From Flavobacterium psychrophilum (lineage in GTDB: Bacteria; Bacteroidota; Bacteroidia; Flavobacteriales; Flavobacteriaceae), in contig CP012388.1 of the NCBI GenBank assembly GCA_001708385.1, positions 620,001-684,000 of the forward strand: DNA of 64,000 bases. Direction: 5' to 3'. Below the pieces are notes generated by a model. That model had not been told where the DNA came from, made no database searches, and saw nothing but the letters and a program-made list of their open reading frames with translations. This document shows positions 27,652-37,600 of the stretch, one piece after another. Each line of letters starts with the position of its first letter. Within the stretch, counting starts at the first letter, position 1. The position numbers and the translations under genes were made by a program.

Positions 27652-28089
27652 TCACTTGTATTGTAGATAATTTGCCGACAGAACAATATTCAAGATAATA
27701 CTTTCTAAACCGATAAGCATTTCTTTTACAACTCTTTCTTCAACGTCAAAATTATCCAGGTTTTCAAAATCATGTTCATCAAAATTTAAAATATTTTGGT
27801 GAGATGGATCTATAAACAACTCATTAAAAGAAATTTATAAGTCATTATACCTGAATACCAAATTACTAGCTTCATCAAATACTGAATAAAATTTATTAGA
27901 AACATTTATATGTTTGACATCACTTAAGCTTTATAAATCCCAAAAAAGCTTCTCGTTGTAACTTAGATTTTCAAATTTCGAATTTATAAATTTTACATAT
28001 TGTTATGTATCATCAGAGATTTATTTAGAAACGAATAGTAATTAATTGTTGCTTATACTTAAATACAAACGAGGTTTCTTTCCAAGTTT
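27652..28089 (-). pseudogene. Decayed gene with five in-frame TAA stops and no frameshift
   Basis: Read on minus, a single frame from 28089 to the TGA at 27652-27654 gives about 145 codons of plausible protein (KKPRLYLSIS, QYVKFINSKFENLSYNEKLF, HINVSNKFYSVFDEASNL, FDVEERVVKEMLIGLES) interrupted by TAA at 28042, 28021, 28003, 27931 and 27835. Replacing each TAA by Lys, Glu or Gln gives a coherent sequence. It is in the same frame as the tail of the SUKH pseudogene just upstream and has no start codon of its own, so the two may once have been one longer gene. Confidence 0.65.
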
Positions 28090-28505
28090 TTAATCTGGGA
28101 GATTATCTTCTATCAATTTTTCAAAAGAGTCGGCTAATACTACATATTCACCATTATTATGATCAAATAAAAGAATTTTGCCTTCGCTATCTATCATAAT
28201 GGGACTACCTGAACCATCAAATGAAATAACATATTTATCTTCAAAATCAGGAATCCATGATTTTCAAATTACTTATTTAATTCAATAATATCGACGTTTT
28301 CTAAATCGTTTAAATTTTTAAAACTATAAATACTATATCCTACATAAGCCCCTCCAAACAATTTTATAAATTGTTTATAATCACTATCAAATGAGACTTT
28401 GAGTAGATTTTCAGCTCTATTTATTTCCTCATCAGTTGCTAAATTTTGCGTGTAGTCTTCGTCTTCCAAAAAAGCTTTTATTCTTTCAATGACTTCGTTT
28501 TTCAT
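28090..28505 (-). pseudogene. Broken SMI1/KNR4 (SUKH) immunity gene
   Basis: The N-terminal half starts at ATG 28505 (MKNEVIERIKAFLEDED) and contains the SUKH signature LKVSFDSDYKQFIKLFGG. It stops at TAA 28269. The C-terminal half continues in another frame (SWIPDFEDKYVISFDGSGSP, then ILLFDHNNGEYVVLADSFEK), ending at TAA 28090. The junction needs both a one-base insertion near 28262 and reversion of the TAA to a sense codon, giving NK-E-FENSWIP. SUKH proteins are the standard immunity to HNH/Endo VII-type nuclease toxins, and the gene follows the orphan LHH-nuclease Rhs tip, so this was probably its antidote. Confidence 0.7.
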
Positions 28506-28578
28506 ACATATATGTTTATTTACATTCAATCGAAATACCTCTCGTATTTAATTCCTTTTCAGCTCTGTCCTTCCAATA

Positions 28579-29097
28579 TTATTTTCTCAATTGATCAAAC
28601 CTTGCTCTATCTACAGGATCTAATGGGCGTGGTTTTGGAAAAAATGGATGTTGTTTCTTATTTCCAAGATTGTGCGCCGATCTTGGCATTTCGATTATTG
28701 GTCCTATATTCTGTTGTTTTTGATGATGTAAAATTATAGTTTCACCTTTAGCATTAATAGGAGATTTTCCAGACCCTTTAGGATTATTATTAGCATGATA
28801 AATTTTTGTTAATTCTTTATCTGATAAATGACTTAAATCTTGTATGTTTTTAACTTGTAATGTTAGACCATCAGAAGATGTAAAAACGGTAGAAGGCCCT
28901 CCAGATAAACCAAAAACATCTATTAAAATTAGAGAATCATTTATATAGCTATATAGGTTTTGCATTCCTCCTTCAAGCCCAATAGGATCCTGACTCAAAT
29001 AACTCCCCGTATCACTGCTGTAATACCTAAACCTATTGTAATACAATCGGGTTTCTATATCCTCATACTGCCCCTGATACCTAAACGGTACAAGCAT
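28579..29097 (-). CDS. Orphan Rhs C-terminal module with LHH nuclease toxin
   Basis: 172 residues. Residues 1-64 are the end of an Rhs core (VPFRYQGQYEDIETRLYYNR, SQDPIGL, then LIDVFGL), homologous to the same position in both full-length Rhs proteins. Residues 65-172 are a toxin tip with the LHH motif of the HNH/Endo VII superfamily (ETIILHHQKQQNIGPIIEM and the His in SAHN). There is no PAAR or core upstream, and the start codon lies just behind a terminator-like hairpin, so it is probably silent. By precedent, orphan tips are displaced ends of earlier Rhs genes and can recombine back via the conserved core. Its downstream SUKH antidote is broken. Confidence 0.8.
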   Translation of the reverse strand: MLVPFRYQGQYEDIETRLYYNRFRYYSSDTGSYLSQDPIGLEGGMQNLYSYINDSLILIDVFGLSGGPSTVFTSSDGLTLQVKNIQDLSHLSDKELTKIYHANNNPKGSGKSPINAKGETIILHHQKQQNIGPIIEMPRSAHNLGNKKQHPFFPKPRPLDPVDRARFDQLRK

Positions 29098-29112
29098 TTC
29101 TCTAATTAATAA

Positions 29113-29144
29113 AAAAAGAGCCGTCCATTTGAACTGCTCTTTTT
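29113..29144. terminator. Terminator-like hairpin between immunity gene and orphan Rhs tip
   Basis: AAAAAGAGC (29113-29121) pairs with GCTCTTTTT (29136-29144), with A and T runs on both sides, so it can terminate in either direction. It should stop the Rhs1 operon before the orphan tip. Confidence 0.75.
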
Positions 29145-29155
29145 CTGATATTAAT

Positions 29156-29794
29156 TTATTTACGTACTAATACTATCCTATCTTTAGTACCAGTACTTAA
29201 AACTGTTGGATCGTTAGAATAGATCTGATATAATAACTCGTCAAATTCTAAACCCTTTGGAGGAGAACATGTAGAGAGATCACAATTGTAAAAATTCACA
29301 AATTCTCCAAATTCAGCATTAGTAAAATCTACCCTATTTAGGCAAGCATCTTTCGATGGATTTGTTTCATATATACCGTTAAAAGATACATCATTAAATT
29401 TTCCTGATAATTTACAATCTCTAAAAATACTCCCATTAAAATTTACATTGTTAAATTTCATTTTTTCAAAAGTGCAGTCTATAAATTGGGTAAAGTCAAA
29501 TTCTTTACCTTTGTAAACACACTTTTCAAATTGGCAATTTTCATAAATACCTTTGTTACTTCCTAAGGTAGTATTTGAAAAATTTAAATCTATGAATGAG
29601 CAATTTTCAAATTTTGACTCATAAAAAATTTTTGTGCCAGATAGATTAGATTTTTTAAAAACACATTTTTTAAACGTTACATTTTCAAAAATAGCACTAT
29701 TAAAATCTGTAGCAGTAAAATCATATTCCTCAAAAACCTTATTAGTGATTTTTGTCTTTAATTCCCAAATCTTTCCTTTTTCTGTTTCGTTCAT
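29156..29794 (-). CDS. Pentapeptide-repeat protein, immunity to Rhs1 toxin
   Basis: A 212-residue protein whose middle (about residues 20-150) consists of pentapeptide-like repeats with Phe or Leu every fifth position (FENVTFKKCVFKKSNLSG, FENCSFIDLNFSNTTLG, FIDCTFEKMKFNNVNFNG), predicting a right-handed quadrilateral beta helix. Cysteines recur at matching turns. It starts 12 bp after the Rhs1 stop, the usual immunity position. Pentapeptide helices can mimic DNA, which would suit neutralising a nuclease; that part is inference. No signal peptide, so it acts in the cytoplasm. Confidence 0.75.
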   Translation of the reverse strand: MNETEKGKIWELKTKITNKVFEEYDFTATDFNSAIFENVTFKKCVFKKSNLSGTKIFYESKFENCSFIDLNFSNTTLGSNKGIYENCQFEKCVYKGKEFDFTQFIDCTFEKMKFNNVNFNGSIFRDCKLSGKFNDVSFNGIYETNPSKDACLNRVDFTNAEFGEFVNFYNCDLSTCSPPKGLEFDELLYQIYSNDPTVLSTGTKDRIVLVRK

Positions 29795-29806
29795 AATATA
29801 AATAAT

Positions 29807-32800
29807 TTACCAAAAAATGCCCGTTCCCTCCCCGAAATCAGGATCATATTTATTTTGATGTGTTCCTTTAGCCCAATCTTTTTCCGTTGTTAAATCCCAA
29901 TATTTATTTTCTTTTGGATCGTAGACATCAGGCCCTACCTTTCCTCTCGGAGTCGTAGATAAATGAGATAGGTCAGGATCTGCATCAACTTTAGCTTTAA
30001 ATTTTGTATCAATTTGTGTACCCATATATAATCTCTCTTTTTTAGCTGCCATCATTTCATGATATGCTTTAATTTTGGGATCTGAAGTAGCTACAGAGCG
30101 ATTCAATGACCTTTGAATTGACGCTTGCTGTTTTAATGACAATTGAGCTTCCGATTTTGCGGCATCTGCATGAGCCTGAAGTTTTTTTGTTGTTGCACAA
30201 TCAAGACCGGAGGGATCAAGCCAAATATTAGAATCCTTGACATATCCGTATAATGTGGGATTATTACCTGCCAATCCAATAGGATCCTGGCTAATATACA
30301 ATCCTGTAGTAAAATCATAATATCTAAATCTATTATAATACAGCTTTGTCTCCAAATCTTCATATTGTCCCTGATATCTAAAAGGTATAAAAGAATTTTC
30401 TCCTTCAAGTTTACGGATTTTACCATAAATATCCAATTCGGCTTCCCATACTTTTTCACCGTTTTCATTAAATGCCTGACATGGTGTACCTAAATAGTCG
30501 GTAACAATAGAATATTTTTGATTCCCTTCTATTTTTGCTGTTGGCTTAAAGGTGCCTTCCTCAAATATCCAGGTTATTAAATTGTCAGATACCGGTTCCG
30601 GCTTGTCTTTTACAAGGAAGTCAGAGTCATCAACCAGCCACTGTGGCCTTTCATTTATATTATACTTCCATTCGTGTAGCGGCGTATTACCGTCCCAAAC
30701 AAAACGGTTTATAGTATCATTTACAATTTTCGCAGTCCTTCTTCCCAGTGCATCATATTCAAAAGCAACTTTGCTATTATCAGGCTTAGTTACTTGTTTC
30801 AGCATACCGTTACCTAACCAGTCGTATTTCCAGGTGTCCTTTCCTTCTTTAGCTATAAGGTTGCCTTCCCCATCATAGGCATATTTATATTCCGTATCTC
30901 GAAGCAGTTTCCCTCCTGCCCCGTATTTCCTGTCGTTTTTCTGTTTTGTCTTAAACAGATTACCAACCTCATCGGGTAGTTTATAGTCGTACTGCCCGTC
31001 TTCATATTTTGCCCATGCAAGATTGCCAAAAGCATCGTGGGCATAGCCAGTTTCACCTCCTGTAATCTCATTGACCGTGCGCCACAGGCGGTTGTTAGCG
31101 CTCCAACTGTATTTTCTGTTCCTTGCCGACCTGCCTTTTGATTGCACTTTGTGCAATACCGGGTGACCACCATTATCATACTCCCAGTGGCTTTCTATAC
31201 CGCCACTCATAACCCTGCTTACTTCCTGACCCATAGCATTATGCTGAAGCCTCATCTCCCATGAACTTTCTAACAGTTCTGTTTGTGCCTCCGTCGCTGA
31301 GAGGTTACCCATTTTATCATACTCGTGGGCTATCTGTGCACCAAGGCTGCTTGTAACTATCGTTCTGGCACCACTACGGTTGTAGGTACTTAGTACGCTG
31401 TGCTCCCCTTGGGTGTCCCGGATTATCCTGCCTATGGCATCTCGCTTTAGCTCAACAGTTACCTGAGGGTTAACAGCCTCAATAAGCAATCCCCTTTTAT
31501 CGTAACTGAATGCTTCCCAGGTTTCATCATAATATTCGGCTCTAATAATTCTGCCTACAGCATCATATTCATACTCTGTCCAGCGGTCATCGGGCCTGTC
31601 GATGCGTACAACTTTTCCTGTCCTGTCTCTTTGGTAATAGCGCCTAAGGTCATCAAAGCCTATTTCTTCTACTACTTCGCTATTGGCATTTCGTACAAAA
31701 CGGTACAGTTCGTTGTGTTCGTTTTTAATATTGACAAGATCTTCGTTACGATTGTAGTTGAATTCTACCTTAACACCATTTTCTTCCCTCATCTTAAGGC
31801 TTCCAAGTGGCGTATAGGCAAACTTTACATCATGCTCGTTGTCTTTTGCATGGATAACTTCATCGTAGGCATTATAGCGTAATTGCACCGAAGTATGGTC
31901 AGGATGTATAATTTGTGTTACACGGCCTAAAGGATCGTAGCTAAATTTTTGCACACCCCCTTCAGGGTTAACGGCTCTTTCTACCTCGCCTTTTTCATTG
32001 TAAGTCCATGTAGCAACTTCACCATAAGGCAGTGTAAGTTTTAAAAGGTTAAACTCCGCATCATATTCCAGTTGAGTAATGCCTTTGTTTACATCGCGTA
32101 TTTCGCTTACAAGTCCACTCTCATTATAACTGAATGCGGTAATTCCTTTATCAGGAGCTATCGTCGTCTTAAGCTTTCCGTCCTCATTGTAATTCCATAT
32201 CGTTGTACCGCCTTCAGGGTCATTGGCAATAACAAGACGGTCATTTTCATCATATACATAAGTATACTGTGCACTATCGGGCTGTATAACAGCTGTTAGG
32301 TTACCTTTATCATCATAGGTATAACCGGTAAGATATCCTTCCTCGTCTATTTCCCTGTATAGTTCGAAGGTTTCGGTGTATTCAAAAAATCTGGAATTGC
32401 CAAGTGCATCTCTTATCTGCGTGCACAGAAAATCTTCATTATAATAGTAAACCGACTGGTTACCCAATGCGTCGGTAATTATATTATAGCCAAGTTCAGG
32501 GTGGTATTCCAGCCAGCCCTCAAGAAGCCCTTCATCGCCCCAGGTATGTGTACAGCGTTTCGCAGCATCATATTCCCAGTAAAAGGTCTGCCCGTTCCTG
32601 TCGGTCTTGGCAACCATTAAGTGGTTATCATATTCTATAGTTACCGCTTGTAATAATGCATCTTTAATCACAGCAAGATCACCGGCTTCGTTATACTCAT
32701 ACGCTACCAAAAGGAACCTGCCTTTCAAAGATTCAAGGTAAATACCCGATATGCGGTTTTTATGGTCAAGGTCAAATGTAATTACTCTGCCACAGCTATC

Positions 32801-33880
32801 GGTAATACCCACCAATGATTTTCCGCTATAAAACAGGCTTACTGCCTGCCCTGATGTATTGCTTATGCTTACAGGTACATAATATTCGCTGTCAACCGGT
32901 GTGTAATGGTAGTTTAATCGTTTGGTGTGGTGATAAAGGTTGTAGTTGTTTCCTTCGCGCTTTAAGGTGAGGCGTTCCATGCGGTGGTAAAACTCCTGCC
33001 CGTCTTCCAATATCGGGAAACCGCAGGTTCTGCCATCCGGAACGCACACCGCAATTACCTGGTCATCGTATACTATTTTCATCGGAAGGTCATAGCTATG
33101 GTGGTAGCCATGCCCTAACTGGTGTTCATTTTCTGCATCGGAATTCCATACACGTTCCCATACTAGTGGTATAGGGCCGGGAAGTTCAAAATCGGTATAC
33201 TCATAAAATACAATGCCCTGTATAAGGTCTACGGGTTCAAACCCTTTTTTACACAAAAATTTACTTAAACGGTTCGATTTTCCAAATGCCTTTTTCGCCA
33301 GTTTGTTCAATTTTTTAAGCAACTTGCTCATGGCTTTGCCTAAAACTTTAAACAGTGCCCCAAAACCATAGCCCGCCAAAAGGTTGATAAGCATACCCAT
33401 AAAGTCGGGTACATAAGGGCCTGCTATATTCACAGGCATGCCTGTAGGGATAGGTAAACTGAAGCTTGTCGGTGCAAACAATGACGGTATCGGCCTCATT
33501 TTCTTACCGGGGGTAAGGCTAAGTGGAATACCAATATCGTTACACGTCATTTTCATGTAGCCCTTTGGGCTGATGCGCCTGCCTTCTATGTACGAGTTTA
33601 CACTTCCAAAAAAATTCATCGACTCATGCCCTATCATGGGCATCATGGCAAACGGACCTGTAAATAATGGTATGTGTATAAAGGTTAGAATGTTTCCTCC
33701 GGTGTCGGTAACACCTCGCGGAATACTGTTAACATTTACTGTAGAACCTATAAATGGTATATAATCCATAATATCCATCACAATGCCTATGTACGGATGT
33801 ATAGGGTTAAACGGAGGCAGGGTATTAAAGTGAATATCAATCCCTATTATAGGTGTAAAATGGTTGTTGGTTAACAGCAT
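29807..33880 (-). CDS. Rhs polymorphic toxin 1, probable nuclease tip
   Basis: A 1357-residue Rhs effector. Residues 1-135 are a PAAR-like N-terminus with hydrophobic segments (FIGSTVNVNSIPRGVTDTGGN). A basic linker leads to a DUF6531-type region (PVDLIQGIVFYEYTDFELPG) and YD/RHS repeats. The core ends with SQDPIGLAGNNPTLYGYVKD and DPSGL at residue 1226, the autoproteolysis signature. The 131-residue tip ends GPDVYDPKENKYWDLTT, then DWAKGTHQNKY and FGEGTGIFW; the spaced D, D/T, H and KY residues suggest a PD-(D/E)XK-like nuclease, unproven. The pentapeptide immunity gene follows. Loading on VgrG2 is likely. The first half is nearly identical to Rhs2. Confidence 0.85.
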   Translation of the reverse strand: MLLTNNHFTPIIGIDIHFNTLPPFNPIHPYIGIVMDIMDYIPFIGSTVNVNSIPRGVTDTGGNILTFIHIPLFTGPFAMMPMIGHESMNFFGSVNSYIEGRRISPKGYMKMTCNDIGIPLSLTPGKKMRPIPSLFAPTSFSLPIPTGMPVNIAGPYVPDFMGMLINLLAGYGFGALFKVLGKAMSKLLKKLNKLAKKAFGKSNRLSKFLCKKGFEPVDLIQGIVFYEYTDFELPGPIPLVWERVWNSDAENEHQLGHGYHHSYDLPMKIVYDDQVIAVCVPDGRTCGFPILEDGQEFYHRMERLTLKREGNNYNLYHHTKRLNYHYTPVDSEYYVPVSISNTSGQAVSLFYSGKSLVGITDSCGRVITFDLDHKNRISGIYLESLKGRFLLVAYEYNEAGDLAVIKDALLQAVTIEYDNHLMVAKTDRNGQTFYWEYDAAKRCTHTWGDEGLLEGWLEYHPELGYNIITDALGNQSVYYYNEDFLCTQIRDALGNSRFFEYTETFELYREIDEEGYLTGYTYDDKGNLTAVIQPDSAQYTYVYDENDRLVIANDPEGGTTIWNYNEDGKLKTTIAPDKGITAFSYNESGLVSEIRDVNKGITQLEYDAEFNLLKLTLPYGEVATWTYNEKGEVERAVNPEGGVQKFSYDPLGRVTQIIHPDHTSVQLRYNAYDEVIHAKDNEHDVKFAYTPLGSLKMREENGVKVEFNYNRNEDLVNIKNEHNELYRFVRNANSEVVEEIGFDDLRRYYQRDRTGKVVRIDRPDDRWTEYEYDAVGRIIRAEYYDETWEAFSYDKRGLLIEAVNPQVTVELKRDAIGRIIRDTQGEHSVLSTYNRSGARTIVTSSLGAQIAHEYDKMGNLSATEAQTELLESSWEMRLQHNAMGQEVSRVMSGGIESHWEYDNGGHPVLHKVQSKGRSARNRKYSWSANNRLWRTVNEITGGETGYAHDAFGNLAWAKYEDGQYDYKLPDEVGNLFKTKQKNDRKYGAGGKLLRDTEYKYAYDGEGNLIAKEGKDTWKYDWLGNGMLKQVTKPDNSKVAFEYDALGRRTAKIVNDTINRFVWDGNTPLHEWKYNINERPQWLVDDSDFLVKDKPEPVSDNLITWIFEEGTFKPTAKIEGNQKYSIVTDYLGTPCQAFNENGEKVWEAELDIYGKIRKLEGENSFIPFRYQGQYEDLETKLYYNRFRYYDFTTGLYISQDPIGLAGNNPTLYGYVKDSNIWLDPSGLDCATTKKLQAHADAAKSEAQLSLKQQASIQRSLNRSVATSDPKIKAYHEMMAAKKERLYMGTQIDTKFKAKVDADPDLSHLSTTPRGKVGPDVYDPKENKYWDLTTEKDWAKGTHQNKYDPDFGEGTGIFW

Positions 33881-34227
33881 GGCTTACAGTTTAGGTATTA
33901 TCGTTTTGTCCTACATGAAATCATAACCTTTTTGAATAATTATTATTAAACAAATCACCTTCTTAATATTGTTGTCCTAACGCATTAATCTTATTACAGT
34001 TTTAGAAATATTTTTCTCACAAAATAAATTTAATCTACTGTAACTTATCTTTCACTATATACATCCGTATATAGAAAAGCTTTTAATTCTGAAAAAATTC
34101 TTTCAGGATATAGAAGCTTTACCAAATAACAAAAACTCTACCTCTCATTTTATCATTGAACAAACCTATTTAAACTCCATCCTATTTTTTGGTTTAAAAC
34201 CATACACCATTATTGCCTATTGTAATT
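33881..34227. other. Intergenic region between the two Rhs operons
   Basis: 347 bp, AT-rich, with no plausible gene. It holds a weak hairpin (CTGAAA with TTTCAG, about 34093-34113) and repeated ATATAGAA..GCTTT segments at about 34070-34125, which could end the Rhs2 transcript. No minus-strand CAAAnnTA promoter box was seen before Rhs1. Confidence 0.4.
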
Positions 34228-34611
34228 CTATTTTGTTAACGAAAAATCTGAAAAGGTAAAATCTACCAAACTAAAATTACACTTCGTTTCATAATTTTGA
34301 TTTTGTGGAGTTAGTAGCACAACAGTCTGATCCGTTTTGCCTTCTATATACCAAATTGAATAAACGCCTTCAACTGTTGTACCTATATTCGGCATAGCCG
34401 GATTAGCAATAATTTTTCCAGCAGTATCATAAATAAATAGGTTACGCTCCCCTACTTCCCGATAGTCGGCTATAATCAAAAATTGCTGTAAACTTTCCAT
34501 AAATTCTATCTGGAAAATTTTCTTTGAAAATGAAAGGTTTACTTCGCTTCCATTATAAACCCACTGTATAATTTTATCGTCTGTTACTTCTAAGCTTTCT
34601 AAATTTTTCAT
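34228..34611 (-). CDS. Immunity protein candidate for Rhs2
   Basis: A 127-residue cytoplasmic protein, all-beta in pattern (DDKIIQWVYNGSEVNLSFSK, FLIIADYREVGERNLFIYD, GVYSIWYIEGKTDQTVVLL). It starts 1 bp after the Rhs2 stop, the standard immunity position for Rhs toxins. No named family is recognised. Size, coupling and uniqueness to the Rhs2 tip support the assignment. Confidence 0.7.
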   Translation of the reverse strand: MKNLESLEVTDDKIIQWVYNGSEVNLSFSKKIFQIEFMESLQQFLIIADYREVGERNLFIYDTAGKIIANPAMPNIGTTVEGVYSIWYIEGKTDQTVVLLTPQNQNYETKCNFSLVDFTFSDFSLTK

Positions 34612-34612
34612 T

Positions 34613-37600
34613 CTAAATTGGGTATTGCCCTATTGGTTTTAAATAATCCATTCGGTCTGCAGGATTAACTGTCATTTGAATTTGAGAACCTCCACCTGGT
34701 AAATACTCACCTGTAATGGCGTCTACCTGAGGCCCTACCGGACCTGTGTTTACAGGAATGTCTTTTATAACCTCATATTCCTGAACATGTGAAAGTTCGG
34801 GTTTAAATTCTTTTGTGACAGCTAGTTTTTCCCTCACAGTATTTGCATCCGGTATAGCGTCTGTGGTTGCCCATCCGCCCGGCCTGTTTGCCGGTTGCCC
34901 GGGAGACATTGCCATTCTTATTTTTTGCCCTGCCTTAATAGTACCAGGTGTAGGTGTAACGCCAATTGGCCATGGACTTTTACCTACTTTTAAATTATCA
35001 TAAGCAGCTGCAGCTTCAGCGGGAGAATTAAATCTTCCCTTATGCTGCTTTTGAAAAGCATTCCAGCTGTTCGGCGAACATTCGCTTAAACCAAGTATAT
35101 CTATATATGAATTTACATCCTGCACATAAGCATACATATTAGGATTAGATCCTGCCAACCTAATGGGATCCTGACTTATATATGTTCCACTATTGGGATC
35201 GTAATACCTGAATGTATTGTAATACAATCCGGTTTCTATATCCTCATATTGTCCCTGATATTTAAATGGTATAAAATCTTTTTCTCCTTCAAGTGTACGT
35301 ATTTTACCATATATATCCAATTCGGTTTCCCATACTTTTTTACCATCTTCATCAAATGCCTGGCATGGTGTACCTAAGTAATCGGTAACAATAGAATATT
35401 TTTTATTGCCTACTATCTTGGCTGTAGGTTTAGCCGTGTTTTCTTCAAAAACCCAGGTTATAGAATTTTGATCAACCGGCTCAACACGATCCTGTTTTAA
35501 AAACCCATTTTCATCTACAATCCATTTTGGCTTGTCGTTAATATCATATTCCCATTCGTGTATCGGATTATTACCGTCCCAAACAAAACGCTTTACCGTA
35601 TCTTTTACAATTTTAGACGTACGTCTGCCAAAAGCGTCATATTCAAATTCTATTACACTTCCGTCCGGTTTATAGACACTTTTCAGCATACCATTACCAA
35701 ACCAGTCGTATTTCCAATTATCCTTTCCTTCTTTAGCTATAAGGTTGCCTTCGCCATCATACGAATATTTGTAGTTTGCATCACGAAGCAGTTTACTTCC
35801 TGCACCATACTCTTTATCGTTTTTTTGTTTCGTTTTAAATAAATTTCCAACTTCATCGGGTAATTTGTAATCGTACTGTCCATTTTCATATTTTGCCCAG
35901 GCAAGCTTACCAAGTGAATCATGGGCATATCCGGTTTCATTGCCGGTAAGCTCATTCATCATTCGCCATAAACTATTATTGGCACTCCAGCTGTAACGTC
36001 TATGTCTTACAACTTTATTCTGAGACTCTACTTTATGTAATACAGGACGCCCATAATTATCATAATCCCAAATAGCATTCACATCTCCACTCATTTTACG
36101 CCATAACTCCTGTCCGGCCGCATTATAACCCTGCTGCATCTGCCAGGAATCTTCCAAATCCTTTGCATATGCTTCAGTTTTAACTAAGTTACCCATTTTA
36201 TCATAATCATAGGTAACATTTGCTCCAAGGCTACTTGATAATATTTTTCTGGATCCGTTTCTATTATAGACACTATTCACAGAATGTTCTCCCTGAATAT
36301 CCTGAATTATCCGCCCAATAGCGTCCCGCTTTAGCTTTACAGAGATTGTATTGTTGACTCCTTCTATAATAACACCACGCTTGTCATAACTATAGGTTTC
36401 CCACGTATCATCGTAGTATTCTGCTCTGATAGTTCTTCCTAAGGCATCACGTTCAAATTTTGTCCAGCGGTTATCAGGCCTTTCAACTTTCACAACCTGC
36501 CCTGCTCTATTTCTTAGATATTTTCGGGATAAACTATCAAAACCTATTTCCTCAGCAACTTCGCCATTAGCATTCCGTACAAAGCGGTACAGTTCGTTGT
36601 GCTCATTTTTAACGTTGATAAGCTCTTCATTTCGATTGTAGTTGAATTCGACCTTAACACCATTCTCTTCCCTCATTTTAAGGCTTCCAAGTGGCGTATA
36701 GGCAAACTTTACATCATGCTCGTTGTCTTTTGCATGGATAACTTCATCGTAGGCATTATAGCGTAATTGCACCGAAGTATGGTCAGGATGTATAATTTGT
36801 GTTACACGGCCTAAAGGATCGTAACTGAATTTTTGCACAGCGCCTTCGGGGTTAACGGCTTTTTCTACCTCGCCTTTTTCATTGTAGGTCCATGTGGCAA
36901 CTTCACCATAAGGCAGTGTAAGTTTTACAAGGTTAAATTCAGCGTCATATTCTAACTGGGTAATGCCTTTGTTTACATCACGTATTTCACTTACAAGTCC
37001 GCTTTCATTATAACTGAATGCCGTAATTCCTTTATCAGGAGCTACAGTCGTCTTAAGCTTCCCTTCCTCATTATAATTCCATATCGTAGTACCGCCTTCT
37101 GGATCATTGGCAATGATGAGGCGGTCATTTTCATCATACACGTAGCTGTATTGTGAACTATCCGGCTGAATTAGTGTTGTTAGGTTACCCTTTTCATCAT
37201 AGGTGTAACCGGTAAGATATCCTTCTTTATCAATCTTTCTATATATTTCAAAGGTTTCTGTGTACTCGTAAAATTCTGAATACCCCAACGCATCCTTTAT
37301 CTGAGTGCATAAAAAGTCTTCGTTGTAATAGTAAACCGACTGGTTACCCAATGCGTCGGTAATTATATTATAGCCAAGTTCAGGGTGATATTCCAGCCAG
37401 CCCTCCAACAGGCCTTCATCACCCCAGGTATGGGTACAGCGTTTCTCAGCATCATATTCCCAGTAAAAGGTCTGCCCGTTCCTGTCGGTCTTGGCAACCA
37501 TTAAGTGGTTATCATATTTTATAGTTACGGCCTGAAGAAGTGCATCTTTAATCACAGCAAGATCGCCGGCTTCATTATACTCATACCCTACCAGAAGCGA

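Noticed and set aside
27652..28268. Alternative genetic code (TAA read as Lys/Glu)
   Set aside because: Intact genes in the window use TAA as their normal stop at sensible protein ends, so recoding is not supported.
27440..29100. CRISPR or tandem repeat array in the AT-rich toxin graveyard
   Set aside because: No regularly spaced identical repeats; the similarities found are single gene fragments.
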